A stretch of 64,000 nt of DNA from Cryobacterium sp. SO2 (GTDB lineage Bacteria > Actinomycetota > Actinomycetes > Actinomycetales > Microbacteriaceae): positions 3,658,001 through 3,722,000 of the forward strand of contig NZ_CP117849.1 in the NCBI RefSeq assembly GCF_026151165.2. Reading direction: 5' to 3'. A program made the translations under genes and the position numbers. This document shows, piece after piece, positions 24,783 through 34,700 of this stretch. Every line of letters starts with the position of its first letter. The stretch's first letter is position 1. The notes under the pieces are model-generated. The model saw only the letters and a list, made by a program, of their open reading frames with translations. It did not search any database and was not told the origin of the DNA.

Positions 24783-26351
24783 TCAGCCCACGAACTCTTC
24801 GGCGGACGATCCCGAGGTGCCGGACTCGGTCTCGAGGAGCACCTCGTCCGTGCTGTGGTGCGCGACAGGGTTGCGCACGAACACGGCCGCGGCGACGGCG
24901 ATCAGGATGGCGACGCATCCGGCCACGACGAACGCGCTCGACAGCCCGCCCGCGAAGGCGTCCTGGGCGAGGGCGGTGGTGGCCGAGTCGACCCCGGTGG
25001 GGATGAGGCCCTGGGCCACGGCGTCGGAGCCGGCGAAGTCGGTGGCGCCGAGCCGGGCCGCGGTGCCGGCCGAGACGACGGCCGCGAGCACGGCGGTACC
25101 GAGCGCCCCGCCGAGCTGCAGCGCCGTGGCCTGCAGGCCACCGGCCACGCCGGCGAGCTGCACGGGCGCGCTGCCCACGATGGCCTCGGCGCCCGAGGTC
25201 ATCACCAGGCCCACGCCGAGGGCGAGCACGACGAACGGCACGGCCAGGGCCAGGTAGGGCGTGTCCAGGCTGATCGGGGTGAGGCCGAACAGGGCCGCGC
25301 CCACCAGGACCAGTCCCAGCGACATGGTGAGACGGATGCCGAGCTTGCTCACCATGGCCGCGCCGATGGGCGACGCGATGATCGACACGGCGCTGAGCGG
25401 CAGCAGCATCACGCCGGCCGTGATGCCCTCTTCACCGCGGAAGTTGAGCAGGTATAGCGCCAGGAAGAAGGTCACCCCGAAGAGGGCGAAGAAGTTGGCG
25501 CCCACGGCAAGGGCGCCCACAGTGATGGTGGGATTGCGGAACAGGCCCATGGGCAGCAGCGGAGCGGCAACCCGGTTCTCCACCAGCACGAAGGCCACGA
25601 CCAACAGCAGGCCGGCGGCGAGGACGCCCAGGGTGAGCGGGCTCGTCCAGCCCCACGACTCAGACTGAACAACGGCCAGCACGATGCCGAACAGGCCCAG
25701 GGCCAGCAACACGACGCCCGCGACGTCGAACCGGGCGCGACCGGTCGCGGAGCTTTCCCGAAGAACCAGGCCGCCGAGGATCAGGCCGATCACGGCGATC
25801 GGGGCGTTGATGTAGAACACCGACTCCCAGCCGAGGATGCCCACGAGGGCGCCGCCCACGATCGGCCCGGCGGCGATGGCCACGGATGACGCGCCGCCCC
25901 AGATACCGATGGCCATGCCGAACTTCTCCCGCGGGAAGGTCGCCCGCAGCAGGGCGAGAGTCTGCGGCATCAACAGCGCCGCGCTCAGCCCCTGCAGCGC
26001 CCGGAAGACGATGACGCCCTCGGTCGTGCCGACGAGGCCGATCGCCACCGAGGTGATCGCGAAGGCCGCGACGCCGATGAGGTACATCTTCTTGCGCCCG
26101 AACCTGTCGCCCAGCTTGCCGCCGAGGATGAGGAAGACCGCCAGGGCGAGCAGGTAGGAGTTGGTGATCCACTGCAGCTCAGTGAACGAGGTGCCGAGGG
26201 ATTCGGAGATGGCGGGGTTGGCGACCGAGACGACGGTGCCGTCGAGGCCGACCATGAACAGGCCGAAGCAGACCGCGGCCAGGGACAGGCCAGAGTTGCC
26301 GCGGAGGGACCGGCGGCCCTCCGTCTGTCGGGTGGGGGTGGATGTGGACAT
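24783..26351 (-). CDS. MFS drug exporter, DHA2 (EmrB/QacA) family, 14 spans
   Basis: 522 residues from ATG 26351. Fourteen hydrophobic spans; DHA2 motifs LDGTVVSVANPAI in span 1, GGKLGDRFGRKKMYLIG (motif A, loop 2-3) and GPIVGGALVGILGWESVFYIN (motif C). It uses proton motive force to export drugs or other amphipathic compounds. The start matches the end of the neighbouring regulator transcript: the tetR gene lies 106 bases upstream on the same strand and its promoter holds an operator, so the pair is probably a self-regulated efflux unit. Confidence 0.93.
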   Translation of the reverse strand: MSTSTPTRQTEGRRSLRGNSGLSLAAVCFGLFMVGLDGTVVSVANPAISESLGTSFTELQWITNSYLLALAVFLILGGKLGDRFGRKKMYLIGVAAFAITSVAIGLVGTTEGVIVFRALQGLSAALLMPQTLALLRATFPREKFGMAIGIWGGASSVAIAAGPIVGGALVGILGWESVFYINAPIAVIGLILGGLVLRESSATGRARFDVAGVVLLALGLFGIVLAVVQSESWGWTSPLTLGVLAAGLLLVVAFVLVENRVAAPLLPMGLFRNPTITVGALAVGANFFALFGVTFFLALYLLNFRGEEGITAGVMLLPLSAVSIIASPIGAAMVSKLGIRLTMSLGLVLVGAALFGLTPISLDTPYLALAVPFVVLALGVGLVMTSGAEAIVGSAPVQLAGVAGGLQATALQLGGALGTAVLAAVVSAGTAARLGATDFAGSDAVAQGLIPTGVDSATTALAQDAFAGGLSSAFVVAGCVAILIAVAAAVFVRNPVAHHSTDEVLLETESGTSGSSAEEFVG

Positions 26352-26457
26352 GGTGGTGCTCCAAACGGTGGTGCGGGTGGGAAGGTCGTGCGTCGGCGCA
26401 CAGGAGAGACGCTCGGCGGTGTGCTCGAGCGTGTGAGGGTGACGCGGGGCCGGGGCT

Positions 26458-27081
26458 CTAGCCGGGGCCGGCGGTGGGCCCGGGGGTGCGGGTGCCGAGG
26501 CGCTGCGGCTCCAGCACGGGCACGAGCCATTCGCGCACGATGCTCTGAAGTTCGGTGGGCGACACGACGTCGCCGCGGGCAAGAGCGCGATCCACGATCA
26601 CCGAGAGGATCATGCGGGCGGCGAGGGTGGTGTCGGCCCGGTCGTCGATCCGGCTCTCCTGCTTGAGCACGTCGAGCGCCGCGCCGACAGCCAGGTGCAG
26701 CGGTTCCGCGAGGTGCTCCCGCACCGCGGTCATGATGGCGGGGTCGGAGCGGCCGGCGGCGTCCAGGGCGAGCACCAGCTGGCCGAAGCGCCCCACGGTG
26801 AGACTCCGCACGGCGGCGGTGATCGCCGTGAGCGCCTGAGTGAGGGTGTGTGAGGTATCCAGCACCGGGATGTCGATGGGGCCGAGCTTGGCCGCGACGG
26901 CCACGACCAGCGCGGTCTTGGTGGGCCAGCGCTTGTAGATGGTGGCCTTGGAGGAATGCGCCCGCGCGGCGACCGCATCGATCGTGAGAGCCGAGTAGCC
27001 CACCTCGGCCAGGAGGTCGGTCGTGGCCTGCAGAACGGCATCCGCCCGCTCGGCACTGCGCTTGCTCATCTCCCCGATCAC
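26458..27081 (-). CDS. TetR family regulator of the MFS exporter
   Basis: 207 residues. Helix-turn-helix VLQATTDLLAEVGYS and AVAARAHSSKATIYKRWPTK; the C terminus matches the TetR_C AcrR-like group (about 80-190). The GTG at 27081 is six bases from TAGAGT (27093-27088), so a leaderless start; ATG 27069 with GGGGAG upstream is the alternative. Located directly before the exporter gene. Confidence 0.9.
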   Translation of the reverse strand: MIGEMSKRSAERADAVLQATTDLLAEVGYSALTIDAVAARAHSSKATIYKRWPTKTALVVAVAAKLGPIDIPVLDTSHTLTQALTAITAAVRSLTVGRFGQLVLALDAAGRSDPAIMTAVREHLAEPLHLAVGAALDVLKQESRIDDRADTTLAARMILSVIVDRALARGDVVSPTELQSIVREWLVPVLEPQRLGTRTPGPTAGPG

Positions 27082-27083
27082 AT

Positions 27084-27101
27084 GTGTACTCTACCGTACA
27101 C
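27084..27101. promoter_or_regulatory. Operator GTGTAC-N6-GTACAC over the tetR-MFS promoter
   Basis: A perfect six-base inverted repeat, GTGTAC-TCTACC-GTACAC (27084-27101). It covers the -10 hexamer of the leaderless tetR start, the expected place for autorepression. It is 50 bases upstream of the divergent hydrolase -10 (27151), so that gene may be affected too. Confidence 0.7.
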
Positions 27102-27162
27102 TTAGGCCTGTTCGTAAGCCGTGCCCTTTCGCGAGAGGACGCCGCTCCCCTACGCTCGAATC

Positions 27163-27978
27163 ATGCCTCACCTCGATGTTCCCGGCGCGCGCCTGTACTA
27201 CGAAACCGACGGACACGTCTCGAAGCCGGCGCTGCTGCTGATCCACGCCGGCATCGCGAACCTGCGGATGTGGGATCCACAGATCTCCGCGCTGGCTGCC
27301 GAGCACTACGTCATCCGCTTCGACACGCGCGGCTTCGGGCAGACCAGCACCGACGACGTCGCCTTCTCCAACCGGGCGGACGCCCTCGCGCTGCTCGACC
27401 ACCTCGGCGTGGCCCGGGCGACGGTCATCGGCTGCTCGCGCGGCGGCACCATCGCGATCGACCTCGCCGTGGAGCACCCGGACCGGGTGGCCGGACTGGT
27501 CACCATCGGGTCGGGCCCGAGCGGGTTTCCCGACACCGAGCTGACCGAGGTGGAGGACGCCAGGTTCGATGAGATCGACCAGGCCTTCGCGGCAGAGGAC
27601 TGGCACAAGCTGGCCCGGCTCGAGGCCGCGATCTGGGACTTCGGGCCGCTCCGCCGCGAGGAGGACCTCGACCCCGAGTTCGTCTCCACCGCCTACGCGC
27701 TCAACCGGGTGAACGTCGTGCACGCCGAGGAGAAACCTGTCTCGATCCCGCTCGAGCCGCCCGCCTACGACAGGGTCGTCGACATCGAGGTGCCCACCCT
27801 CATCACCGTGGGCGAGTACGACATGTCCGAGGTGCTCGCGGCCTACGAGTACCTGGTGGCCACCGTGCCCGATGCGAGCGGATGCATCTTCCGTGACGCC
27901 GCGCACCTGCCCAACGTGGAACGCCCCGCCGATGTGGAGCGGGTGCTGCTCACCTGGCTCACCGACAACTCCCTCTAG
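27163..27978 (+). CDS. Alpha/beta-fold hydrolase
   Basis: 271 residues from ATG 27163. LIHAGIANLRMWD (oxyanion loop), FDTRGFGQT, nucleophile Ser92 in GCSRGG, acid Asp in ITVGEYD and base His in DAAHLPNVERP: a complete triad. The Cys-Ser-Arg elbow and the overall shape match the 3-oxoadipate enol-lactonase/epoxide-hydrolase-like branch, but nearby genes give no pathway. Preceded at exactly six bases by TACGCT, hence leaderless; the longer frame from 27121 has no supporting site. Confidence 0.9.
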   Translation: MPHLDVPGARLYYETDGHVSKPALLLIHAGIANLRMWDPQISALAAEHYVIRFDTRGFGQTSTDDVAFSNRADALALLDHLGVARATVIGCSRGGTIAIDLAVEHPDRVAGLVTIGSGPSGFPDTELTEVEDARFDEIDQAFAAEDWHKLARLEAAIWDFGPLRREEDLDPEFVSTAYALNRVNVVHAEEKPVSIPLEPPAYDRVVDIEVPTLITVGEYDMSEVLAAYEYLVATVPDASGCIFRDAAHLPNVERPADVERVLLTWLTDNSL

Positions 27979-28006
27979 CCGCTCCCGAACTCCCCGCGCT
28001 GCTGCT

Positions 28007-28067
28007 CGCGAAAGCGGGTGTGTGGCTACCTCGCGATGGCCGTGGCAGCCGTTTCGCCGCTTTCGCG
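28007..28067. repeat. Inverted repeat CGCGAAAGCGG...CCGCTTTCGCG
   Basis: Eleven-base perfect arms (28007-28017, 28057-28067) around a 39-base centre that has its own CTCGCGA motif. Lies after the hydrolase gene; resembles the other CTCGCGA-bearing palindromes in the window. Confidence 0.7.
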
Positions 28068-28098
28068 GGTCGTGAAAGTGGGGACAGCGGGAAACGAC

Positions 28099-28126
28099 GA
28101 CGGGCCCCGGTTTCCCGGGGCCCGTC
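28099..28126. terminator. Strong GC hairpin after ptsH and hydrolase
   Basis: GACGGGCCCCGG (28099-28110), loop TTTC, CCGGGGCCCGTC (28115-28126). Twelve perfect pairs, no T-run, placed between the convergent hydrolase and ptsH genes; probably terminates both. Confidence 0.75.
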
Positions 28127-28154
28127 GCAGGTGACGCGATGCTACGAGTGCTGC

Positions 28155-28433
28155 TTACGCGGCGTCGTGGTCCGTCTCGAGGATCTCGACGAGCCCGGCG
28201 AGGGCCTCATCGGCGCCCGCGCCCTCTGCGCGCAGCACGACGACCTGGCCGTTGCCGGCACCGAGGCTCATCAGCGACAGGATGCTGGACGCGTCCATGG
28301 CGTCTTCGATGGGGTCGCCCTCGAGGCCGATGGTGACCTCGAGGTCGAGGGCGCCGACGGCCCCGGCGAAGATCGCCGCGGGACGGGCGTGCAGGCCGAC
28401 GCGGCTGGCGATGGTGGCGGTACGTTCTGACAT
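28155..28433 (-). CDS. ptsH: Phosphocarrier protein HPr
   Basis: 92 residues. The phospho-acceptor His15 lies in VGLHARPAA; the later helix has DASSILSLMSLGAG, with Ser50 at the place of the regulatory serine. HPr carries phosphate from enzyme I to PTS EIIA proteins. Enzyme I is not adjacent. The ATG has a near-perfect AGGAGGA ribosome site. The leader of about 130 bases contains a promoter, an antiterminator-like hairpin and an intrinsic terminator (see 28484-28600), so expression is likely conditional on a BglG-type protein or on HPr state. Confidence 0.95.
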   Translation of the reverse strand: MSERTATIASRVGLHARPAAIFAGAVGALDLEVTIGLEGDPIEDAMDASSILSLMSLGAGNGQVVVLRAEGAGADEALAGLVEILETDHDAA

Positions 28434-28483
28434 GGTTCCTCCTGGAACGATTGGTGCGGGGGTGGCGCGAACGGGGCAAAAAA

Positions 28484-28520
28484 AAGACCCGATCAGCAGC
28501 CGAAGCTGTGATCAGGTCTT
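28484..28520 (-). terminator. Intrinsic terminator in the ptsH leader
   Basis: Read on the minus strand: AAGACCTGATCACAGC, loop TTCG, GCTGCTGATCGGGTCTT, then T8 (28485-28478). The 16-pair stem has one bulge and one G-U pair. It stands between the ptsH promoter and its ribosome site, so it must be bypassed for ptsH to be made. Confidence 0.9.
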
Positions 28521-28543
28521 GCCCACTGACGCGGTCACAATCC
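28512..28543 (-). promoter_or_regulatory. Ribonucleic antiterminator (RAT) of BglG/LicT/GlcT type
   Basis: Minus-strand sequence in two halves: GGATTGTGACCGCGTCA and GTGGGCAAGACCTGA. Ends GGATTGT and GGCAAGACCT are the hallmarks of E. coli bgl and Bacillus sac/bgl RATs. The upper stem CCGC/GTGG with a four-base loop replaces CTGC/GCAG of those RATs, a paired change that keeps the hairpin. Its last nine bases are the start of the terminator arm, so the two hairpins exclude each other. Confidence 0.82.
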
Positions 28544-28572
28544 TGTGAGTGCACTCTTCACAGTGCATCGAA

Positions 28573-28600
28573 ACTGTACCTGCCCAGACGGCGGCGTCAA
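28573..28600 (-). promoter_or_regulatory. ptsH promoter
   Basis: Minus strand -35 TTGACG (28600-28595), 16 bases, -10 TACAGT (28578-28573). Predicted +1 near 28566, about 23 bases before the RAT. Confidence 0.6.
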
Positions 28601-28702
28601 AATCGCGCCGCCCCGGCCTGAGCCGGCTCCTGTGGGTAACTCCCGTCGCGCCGACGACGACCCACTAGCCTGTGGGGGCCGCACCATTCATCAGGGGGAT
28701 TG

Positions 28703-31700
28703 ATGTCACCGAGCAGCTCCATTCGCGACTTCGCGCAGTACGCCGGGCGTTTCCTCTGGCCGCGCAGCACGGCCGACCTCACCGACACCACCCTCTGCCC
28801 GGCCTGCCGCACCGCCCTCACCTCGGTGGTCTGCCCGGCTTGCGGGCTCGACCTGCGCCATCCGGCGGCCCGCGATCTGCTCGCCGCGTCGACGGATGCC
28901 GCCACCGCCCTCGACAAGCGGGTGCAGTTGATCGGCCAGATCCGCTACGAGGTGGCCGAGGCCCAGGCCTCCGCCCAGAGCATGGCCCGGCGGCACGCCG
29001 AGGAACAGGTCGCGGCGCATGCCAAGGCGGCAGAACAGGCGGCGCGGGCGGCCGAAATACAGCGGCAGGAGCTGGCGCAACGCGCCGCCGCGCACGCCGA
29101 AGGCCAGCGCGCCGCCGCTCTCGCTGCCGCGGCAGCCGCGGCCCAGACCCGGCTCGCCCTGGCGTCTGCAGCCCCCGTGTCCTCAACCGTGGCCGCGCCG
29201 CCGCTCGCGCCGGCGGCGGATGTGCCCACCGGTCCAGCCCCGCACAAGCGGTCGAGCGTGCAGATCGTGCTGCTGCTCGTGGGTGTCACTCTCGTGTCGA
29301 TCGCCGCGATCGTCTTTGTGACGGTCGCCTTCATCTTCACCGGGCTCGCCTTCCGCGCCGGCGTTGTGGCGGTTCTCACTCTCGGCACCCTGATCACGGC
29401 GGCACTGCTGCGCCGCAAGGGCCTCGTCGCCACGGCGGAGGGCATCGGAGCGCTCGCCGTGGTACTGGTGCTGCTGGATGCCTGGGCGCTGCGCCAGCTC
29501 AACCTGTTCGGCCTCGGCGAGGGTGACGGGCTGCTCTACTGGGGAGCCGCCCTCTCGGTGTGCACAGTGCTGTTCCTCGGCTGGCACGCCGCCTCGTCGT
29601 TGCGGGTGGCCAGCGTGGCCGGATTCGCCGCCGCGGTGCCGGCCGCCGGCCTGCTCGCTGCAGGGATCGCGGCGGATGCCGCCCCGATCACCCGGGTGTT
29701 CGTGGCCGGGGCCGCAGCTGCCGCCGGCGCGCTGCTGCACAGGTTCACCCTGCCGGGCTCGGCCGGGATGTGGCCGTCGCTGAACCGCCGTGCCGAACGA
29801 GGCGCCCTGCTCACGATCGCCGGGCTGGCCCTGCTCACCGCCGCGAGCCTGGCGGGTGTCGTCGTACCCGGCACCGACTGGGCTCCCCTGCTCAGCTTCG
29901 GCGTCGTGGCCGTCCTGGCCGCCGCGCACGCCCTCACCGTGCTCAGCCGGCCCCGGCCGGGGATCGCCTCCCGCGTCGCCGCGCACACCTTCGTGGCGCT
30001 GGCCGCGCTGGCCGGTGTGCTCGGAGTGCTTGTGAGCACCGGGCGCAGCGACACCCTCACCCTGGTGGTAGCGGTGCCGCTGCCGGTGGCCGTGCTGATC
30101 GCGCTGGGCTTCGAATGGGCCTGGCGACGCACGCCGGTCGGCGCCGTGCGCTGGACCATCCTCACCGGCGGCCTCACGGCTGTCGTCCTGATGGGCCTGC
30201 TCGGCATCGTCGTGGCGGTGGCCGCCGCGGCCCCGCTGGTGCAGGCCCTGATCGGCGCCTCCACCGATCCGATCGCCCGGCCCGTCAGCGAGTCCGTCGC
30301 GGCCCTGGTCACCCTCGCCGGGGTCGCCGTGCTTGTGGCCGTCATCTGGCGCGTCGGCGGGGTCCTCGCCGCCCGCCGGCACGTGCTCGTCTGGTTCGGT
30401 GTTGTCCTCGTGTTGCTGGCGGTGCCGTTCACGCAGTGGCTCTGGCTGATCCTGCCCCTCTACCTGCTGCTGGGCGCCGTCGCCCTCGCCGCCGTGATCC
30501 TGGCCAGGTCCGCACGCCCGCAGCTCGGCCCCTTCCGGCCGCAGCTGCTCACGCTGTTCGCCCTGGCCGAAGCCCTGGGCTACGCACTCGGCTGGAGCGA
30601 CAGCTCGAGCTGGTGGCTCGGCAGCCTCTCCGCAGTGCTGGCTCTCGTTATAGTCCGGCTGCTCCTGAACCGGGACAGCGCCGCCGGTGGCCGGGGCGCC
30701 CTGCTCTCGGGCGCCGTCGTGCTGACCCTGATCGGGGTTGCCGTGGCACCGCGAGCGCTCACACTCGCGGCACCGCCCACAGACGCCGTGCTCCGGGTAC
30801 ACGTGCTGATCGCCCTGGCCGTGGCCACCGGGGTGCTGGCACTGTTCGTGGCCCAGAGCCGCGTCGGCGGCCTGGTTCCGCTCGAGCGCCGCTGGCTGTT
30901 CTGGACCCTGCTCGCGCCCACGCTGTACGTCGTGGCCGCCCCGACCGGGCGTCTGCTCGAGGCGCTGCCTTCCGCGGAGCGCACCACGGTGGCGCTGCTC
31001 GCGCCGGCCGCCGGCATCCTGGCCACCGCCCTCGTGGCCGTGGCCGCCCTGCTCTGGACCCTACTGCCGTCGCCGCAGCCGGATAGGGCGCCGTTGCGCT
31101 GGGAGCGGCTCACCGGGGCGCTTCTGGTGGCGCCGGCCCTGCTCGCTTTGGCCGTGAACCTCGTGCTCGTCACGGATGCCCCCGCCACGGTGTCGGTGCT
31201 CGCCGCGCCCACCGCGGCTCTGCTCACGGCCGCGCTCGCCCTGGCCCTGCGTGTGACCGGTCGCGCTTCACGGGTCGGGCTCGGCCTCGAGATCGGCGCC
31301 GCCGTGGTGCTCGGGTCGGCGTTCGGGCGGCTCGACCTCAATGACCTGGGCTGGTTGGTGCTGCTGCTCACCGGTGTGGCCGTGCTGCTCACCGCCGTCG
31401 ACGCCGACGGCCTGTTCGCCTCCGGCTCCTGGCGCCGGCACCTGGGCTGGATCTCGCTCGGTCTGGCCACGGCCGGGTTGTGGTGGGGATTGGGCGCCAG
31501 TGGCACCACGCCGCTCGAGGCGTATGTGCTTCCCGTGGCTGGAACCGTGCTGGCCGTGGCCGCCCTGCTCTGGCGGTACGGCACTGTCGACCGTGCCGTG
31601 CGGGCCAGCCCGGGTGCCGCGCTGCTCACCGCGGCCGGCCTCAGCCTGGCCCTGCTCCCGCTGGCCGTGACCGGGCAGACCGGTTCGGTCGTGCGCCCGA

Positions 31701-34700
31701 TCCTGGTGGCTGCGGCGTCGGCCGTGCTGCTGCTCGGCGCGACGCTCGTGCGGTGGACCTCGCCGCGGTGGGTGTTCCTGGCCGCCGCCGGCCTCGCCGG
31801 TGCCGCCGGCCTGCTCACCACCGGTGTCGCCCGGTCGCTCACGGTGCTCAGCGCCGGCGGGCCGGCGGGCCCGGTCCTGGAGGCCTGGCTGCTTCCGGCC
31901 ACGGCGATCCTCATCGCAGCGGCCCTGCTGCTTGTGCGGCAGGACCATGCCGAGTCCCGGTCGGCCCGCCACCGAACGAGCCTGGTGCTGCTGCTCGTCG
32001 CCTTGACCACCCTCATGACCTTGGAGGCCCCGGCCTTCGACACGACCGGTCTCGGCGCGGGCCGGGCCATCGGCCTCGTGCTGCTGCTGGGCGCGCTGCA
32101 CGTTCTGGCCCTCCGCCTGCCCCGGGTTCCGCTGGGCAGGGTCACGGCGTGGTGGAGCGCCGGCCTGGCCGGTGTCGCGGTTGTCGCGGCCCTCGCCGTG
32201 GGCGCCGTGGACCCGTTCGAGGCCGTGGTGGTGCCCCTCGGCCTGGCCCTGGTGGCCGGGCAGCTCCTGCTCAACCGGCCGTGGTCCCCCGGCGCGGGCC
32301 GCTCGGCTGCCGCCGCGCACTACTGGATCGGCGCAAGCCTCGCCCTGGCGCTGCTGCCCAGCGCCACCGTCGCCGCCGGGCCGGGCGCCACCACCCTGGG
32401 CGTCGCCGGCCTCACCGACGACGCGGTCCGCCAGCTGGTCACCCTCGCCCTCGGCGGGGTGCTCGCGCTCATCGGAGCCCGGCTGGTCGGCCGCCCGCGC
32501 TGGACCCTGGTGGCCTGGCCGGGTGTGCTCGTGGGAGCCGCGGCCGTCCTCGTCACCGCGGCGGGACGCATCCTGCCGCTGCTCGGCGCCGACCCGGCCG
32601 GGCCGGACTGGCGCCTCGAAGCATGGCTGGCGCCCGCCGCCCTGCTGCTCGTGGTCACGGGCGGTCTGGTCATCCGGGCTATCCCGGCCACGCCCGGCAC
32701 GTCGACCGATGCCGGCACGTCGGTGCCTCGCGGCGTCGGTTACGGTCTGGTGCTCCTGGCCCTGCTGGGCGTTCTCGGCACCGAAACGGCCGCGCTGTCC
32801 TACCCGCCGTATGCGATAGGCCGGGTGCTCGGCCTCATCGCACTCTTCGCCGCGCTGCACGTCGTGCTGCGCTGGTTCGACCGCAGCCGGGCGGGCGGCC
32901 TGCTGGCCTGGTTCACGATCGCCGCCGGCGCGCTGGCGCTCGTCGCGGGCCTGGGCCGCGACCTGGTCAGCCCGATCGAACTGGGCACGGTCACGCTGGG
33001 CGTCTCCCTCGTGGCAGGTCAGCTCATCGCCGCCCGGATGCTCGGCCGCACGCCCGCTGCCGGCTCTCCCGCATCGGCGGCCGGACCGGCACTGCCGGCC
33101 TGGCTCGGGGTTGGCCTGGCCGTCGCTGTGCTGCCCAGCGTGGTCGAGGGTTGGACCGGCGACCTGCTCCGCCCGATCCTCACCCTCGTGGCCGGCGGCC
33201 TGCTCGGCGTCGGCGGGGCCCTGCTGGCGCCCCGGCCGCGCTGGAGCGCCCTGGTCTGGCCCGGCATCACCGTGGGGGCCGCGGCCCTCGTGCTCACCGC
33301 GGCCGGCCGCATCCAGACGCTCCTCGCCGAGACACCCGCCGGACCCGACTGGTGCCTCGAGGTCTGGCTGCTGCCCGCGGCCCTGCTGTTGATAGCCGTC
33401 GGCGCCCTCGTTATCGCGGCGTCCCCGATTTCCTCGCCGCGCACCGCTCCAGTGCCGACCGGCACGGGCCTCACCGCGGCACCTGAGGCGTGGCCCGGCG
33501 AGCCGCGCCGGGCGCTCGGCTACGGGCTCGTTCTCCTGGCGCTGTTCGGCATCCTCGCGGCCGAGACCGCTGCGCTGGCGTACCCGTCATACGCCGAGGG
33601 CCGGATGATCGGGCTCATCGCGCTCTTCACGGTGCTGCACGTGGTGGTGCGCTGGTTCGACCGCAGCGCCGCCGGCGCGGTGCTCGCGTGGTGCACGATT
33701 GCCGCCGGGCTGCTCGCCGTGCTGCTCGGCCGACGCCTGGGGCTGCCGGGCCCGCTCGAGATCGGCACCGTGCCCCTCGGGCTCGCCCTCGTCGCCGGTC
33801 AGCTCATCGCCATCGGCCTGCTCGGTGGGGCGGTTCGCCCCGGTGCGGGCAGCGGCTCCGCTGTGGCGCCGGCCTCCTCCCGGCTGGTCGGCCAGGTCTG
33901 GTTGGCCATCGGGTTGGCCGTCGCCGTGCTGCCGAGCGTTCTCGAGGGAGCCGACGGTGCCGGGGGTGCACAGGGCGCCCTGCTGCGCCCGGTGCTCGGC
34001 CTGTGTGTCGGCGGCGCCCTCGGCATCCTGGGCGCGCTGATGCTCACCCGCGCCCGCTGGAACGTGCTCGCCTGGCCGGCCTGCCTCGTGGGCATCCTGG
34101 CCGTGCTGCTCACCGGCGCCCTGCAGATCGTGCCGCTGTATGCCGGTCCGACCGGCCCCAGCGGGGAACTGGAGGCCTGGCTGATCCCCGCCGCCCTGCT
34201 GCTGGTGGCCACGGGCGCCGGCCTGGTCTGGACGACCTGGGTGTCGGCATCCGCCGCGGGCGCGCCCACCGGCCCGGACCGGGCCGTGTGGGCCGGCTAC
34301 GGCCTGGTGATCGTCGCCCTCGCCGGGGTGGTGCTCGCCGAGCTGCCGGCACTGGACTGGGCACCGCTGGCCACGATCCGGGTGGTGCTGGTGGTGTGGC
34401 TGTTCTCGGCTCTGTACCTGGGCCTGTTCTGGGCCGATGAGAGCCGACTCGGCCGCATCGTCGCCTGGGTCGCCATCGGCGGCGCCGCGGTCATGGTTGT
34501 GGCCGGCTGGGCTCACGACGTGCCCGACCCCGTCGAGATCGTCAGCGTTCCGCTGGCCCTTGCCCTGCTGGCGAGCGGCCTGCTGCAGCTGGACCGCATC
34601 CCGGCCGCCCGCAGCTGGATCACCCTGGCGCCCGGGCTGCTCGTGCTGCTGCTGCCGTCGCTGGTGCTCGACCTGACCTCCAGCCCGATCTGGCGCGTGG

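Noticed and set aside
28441..28600. Metabolite riboswitch in the ptsH leader
   Set aside because: The sequence fits a protein-bound RAT with overlapping terminator; no large aptamer-like junction is present.
29183..32860. Long frames antisense to the giant membrane protein gene
   Set aside because: Low-complexity Ala/Gly/Arg/Gln-rich translations without any family motif, whereas the plus strand has coherent membrane spans and repeats.
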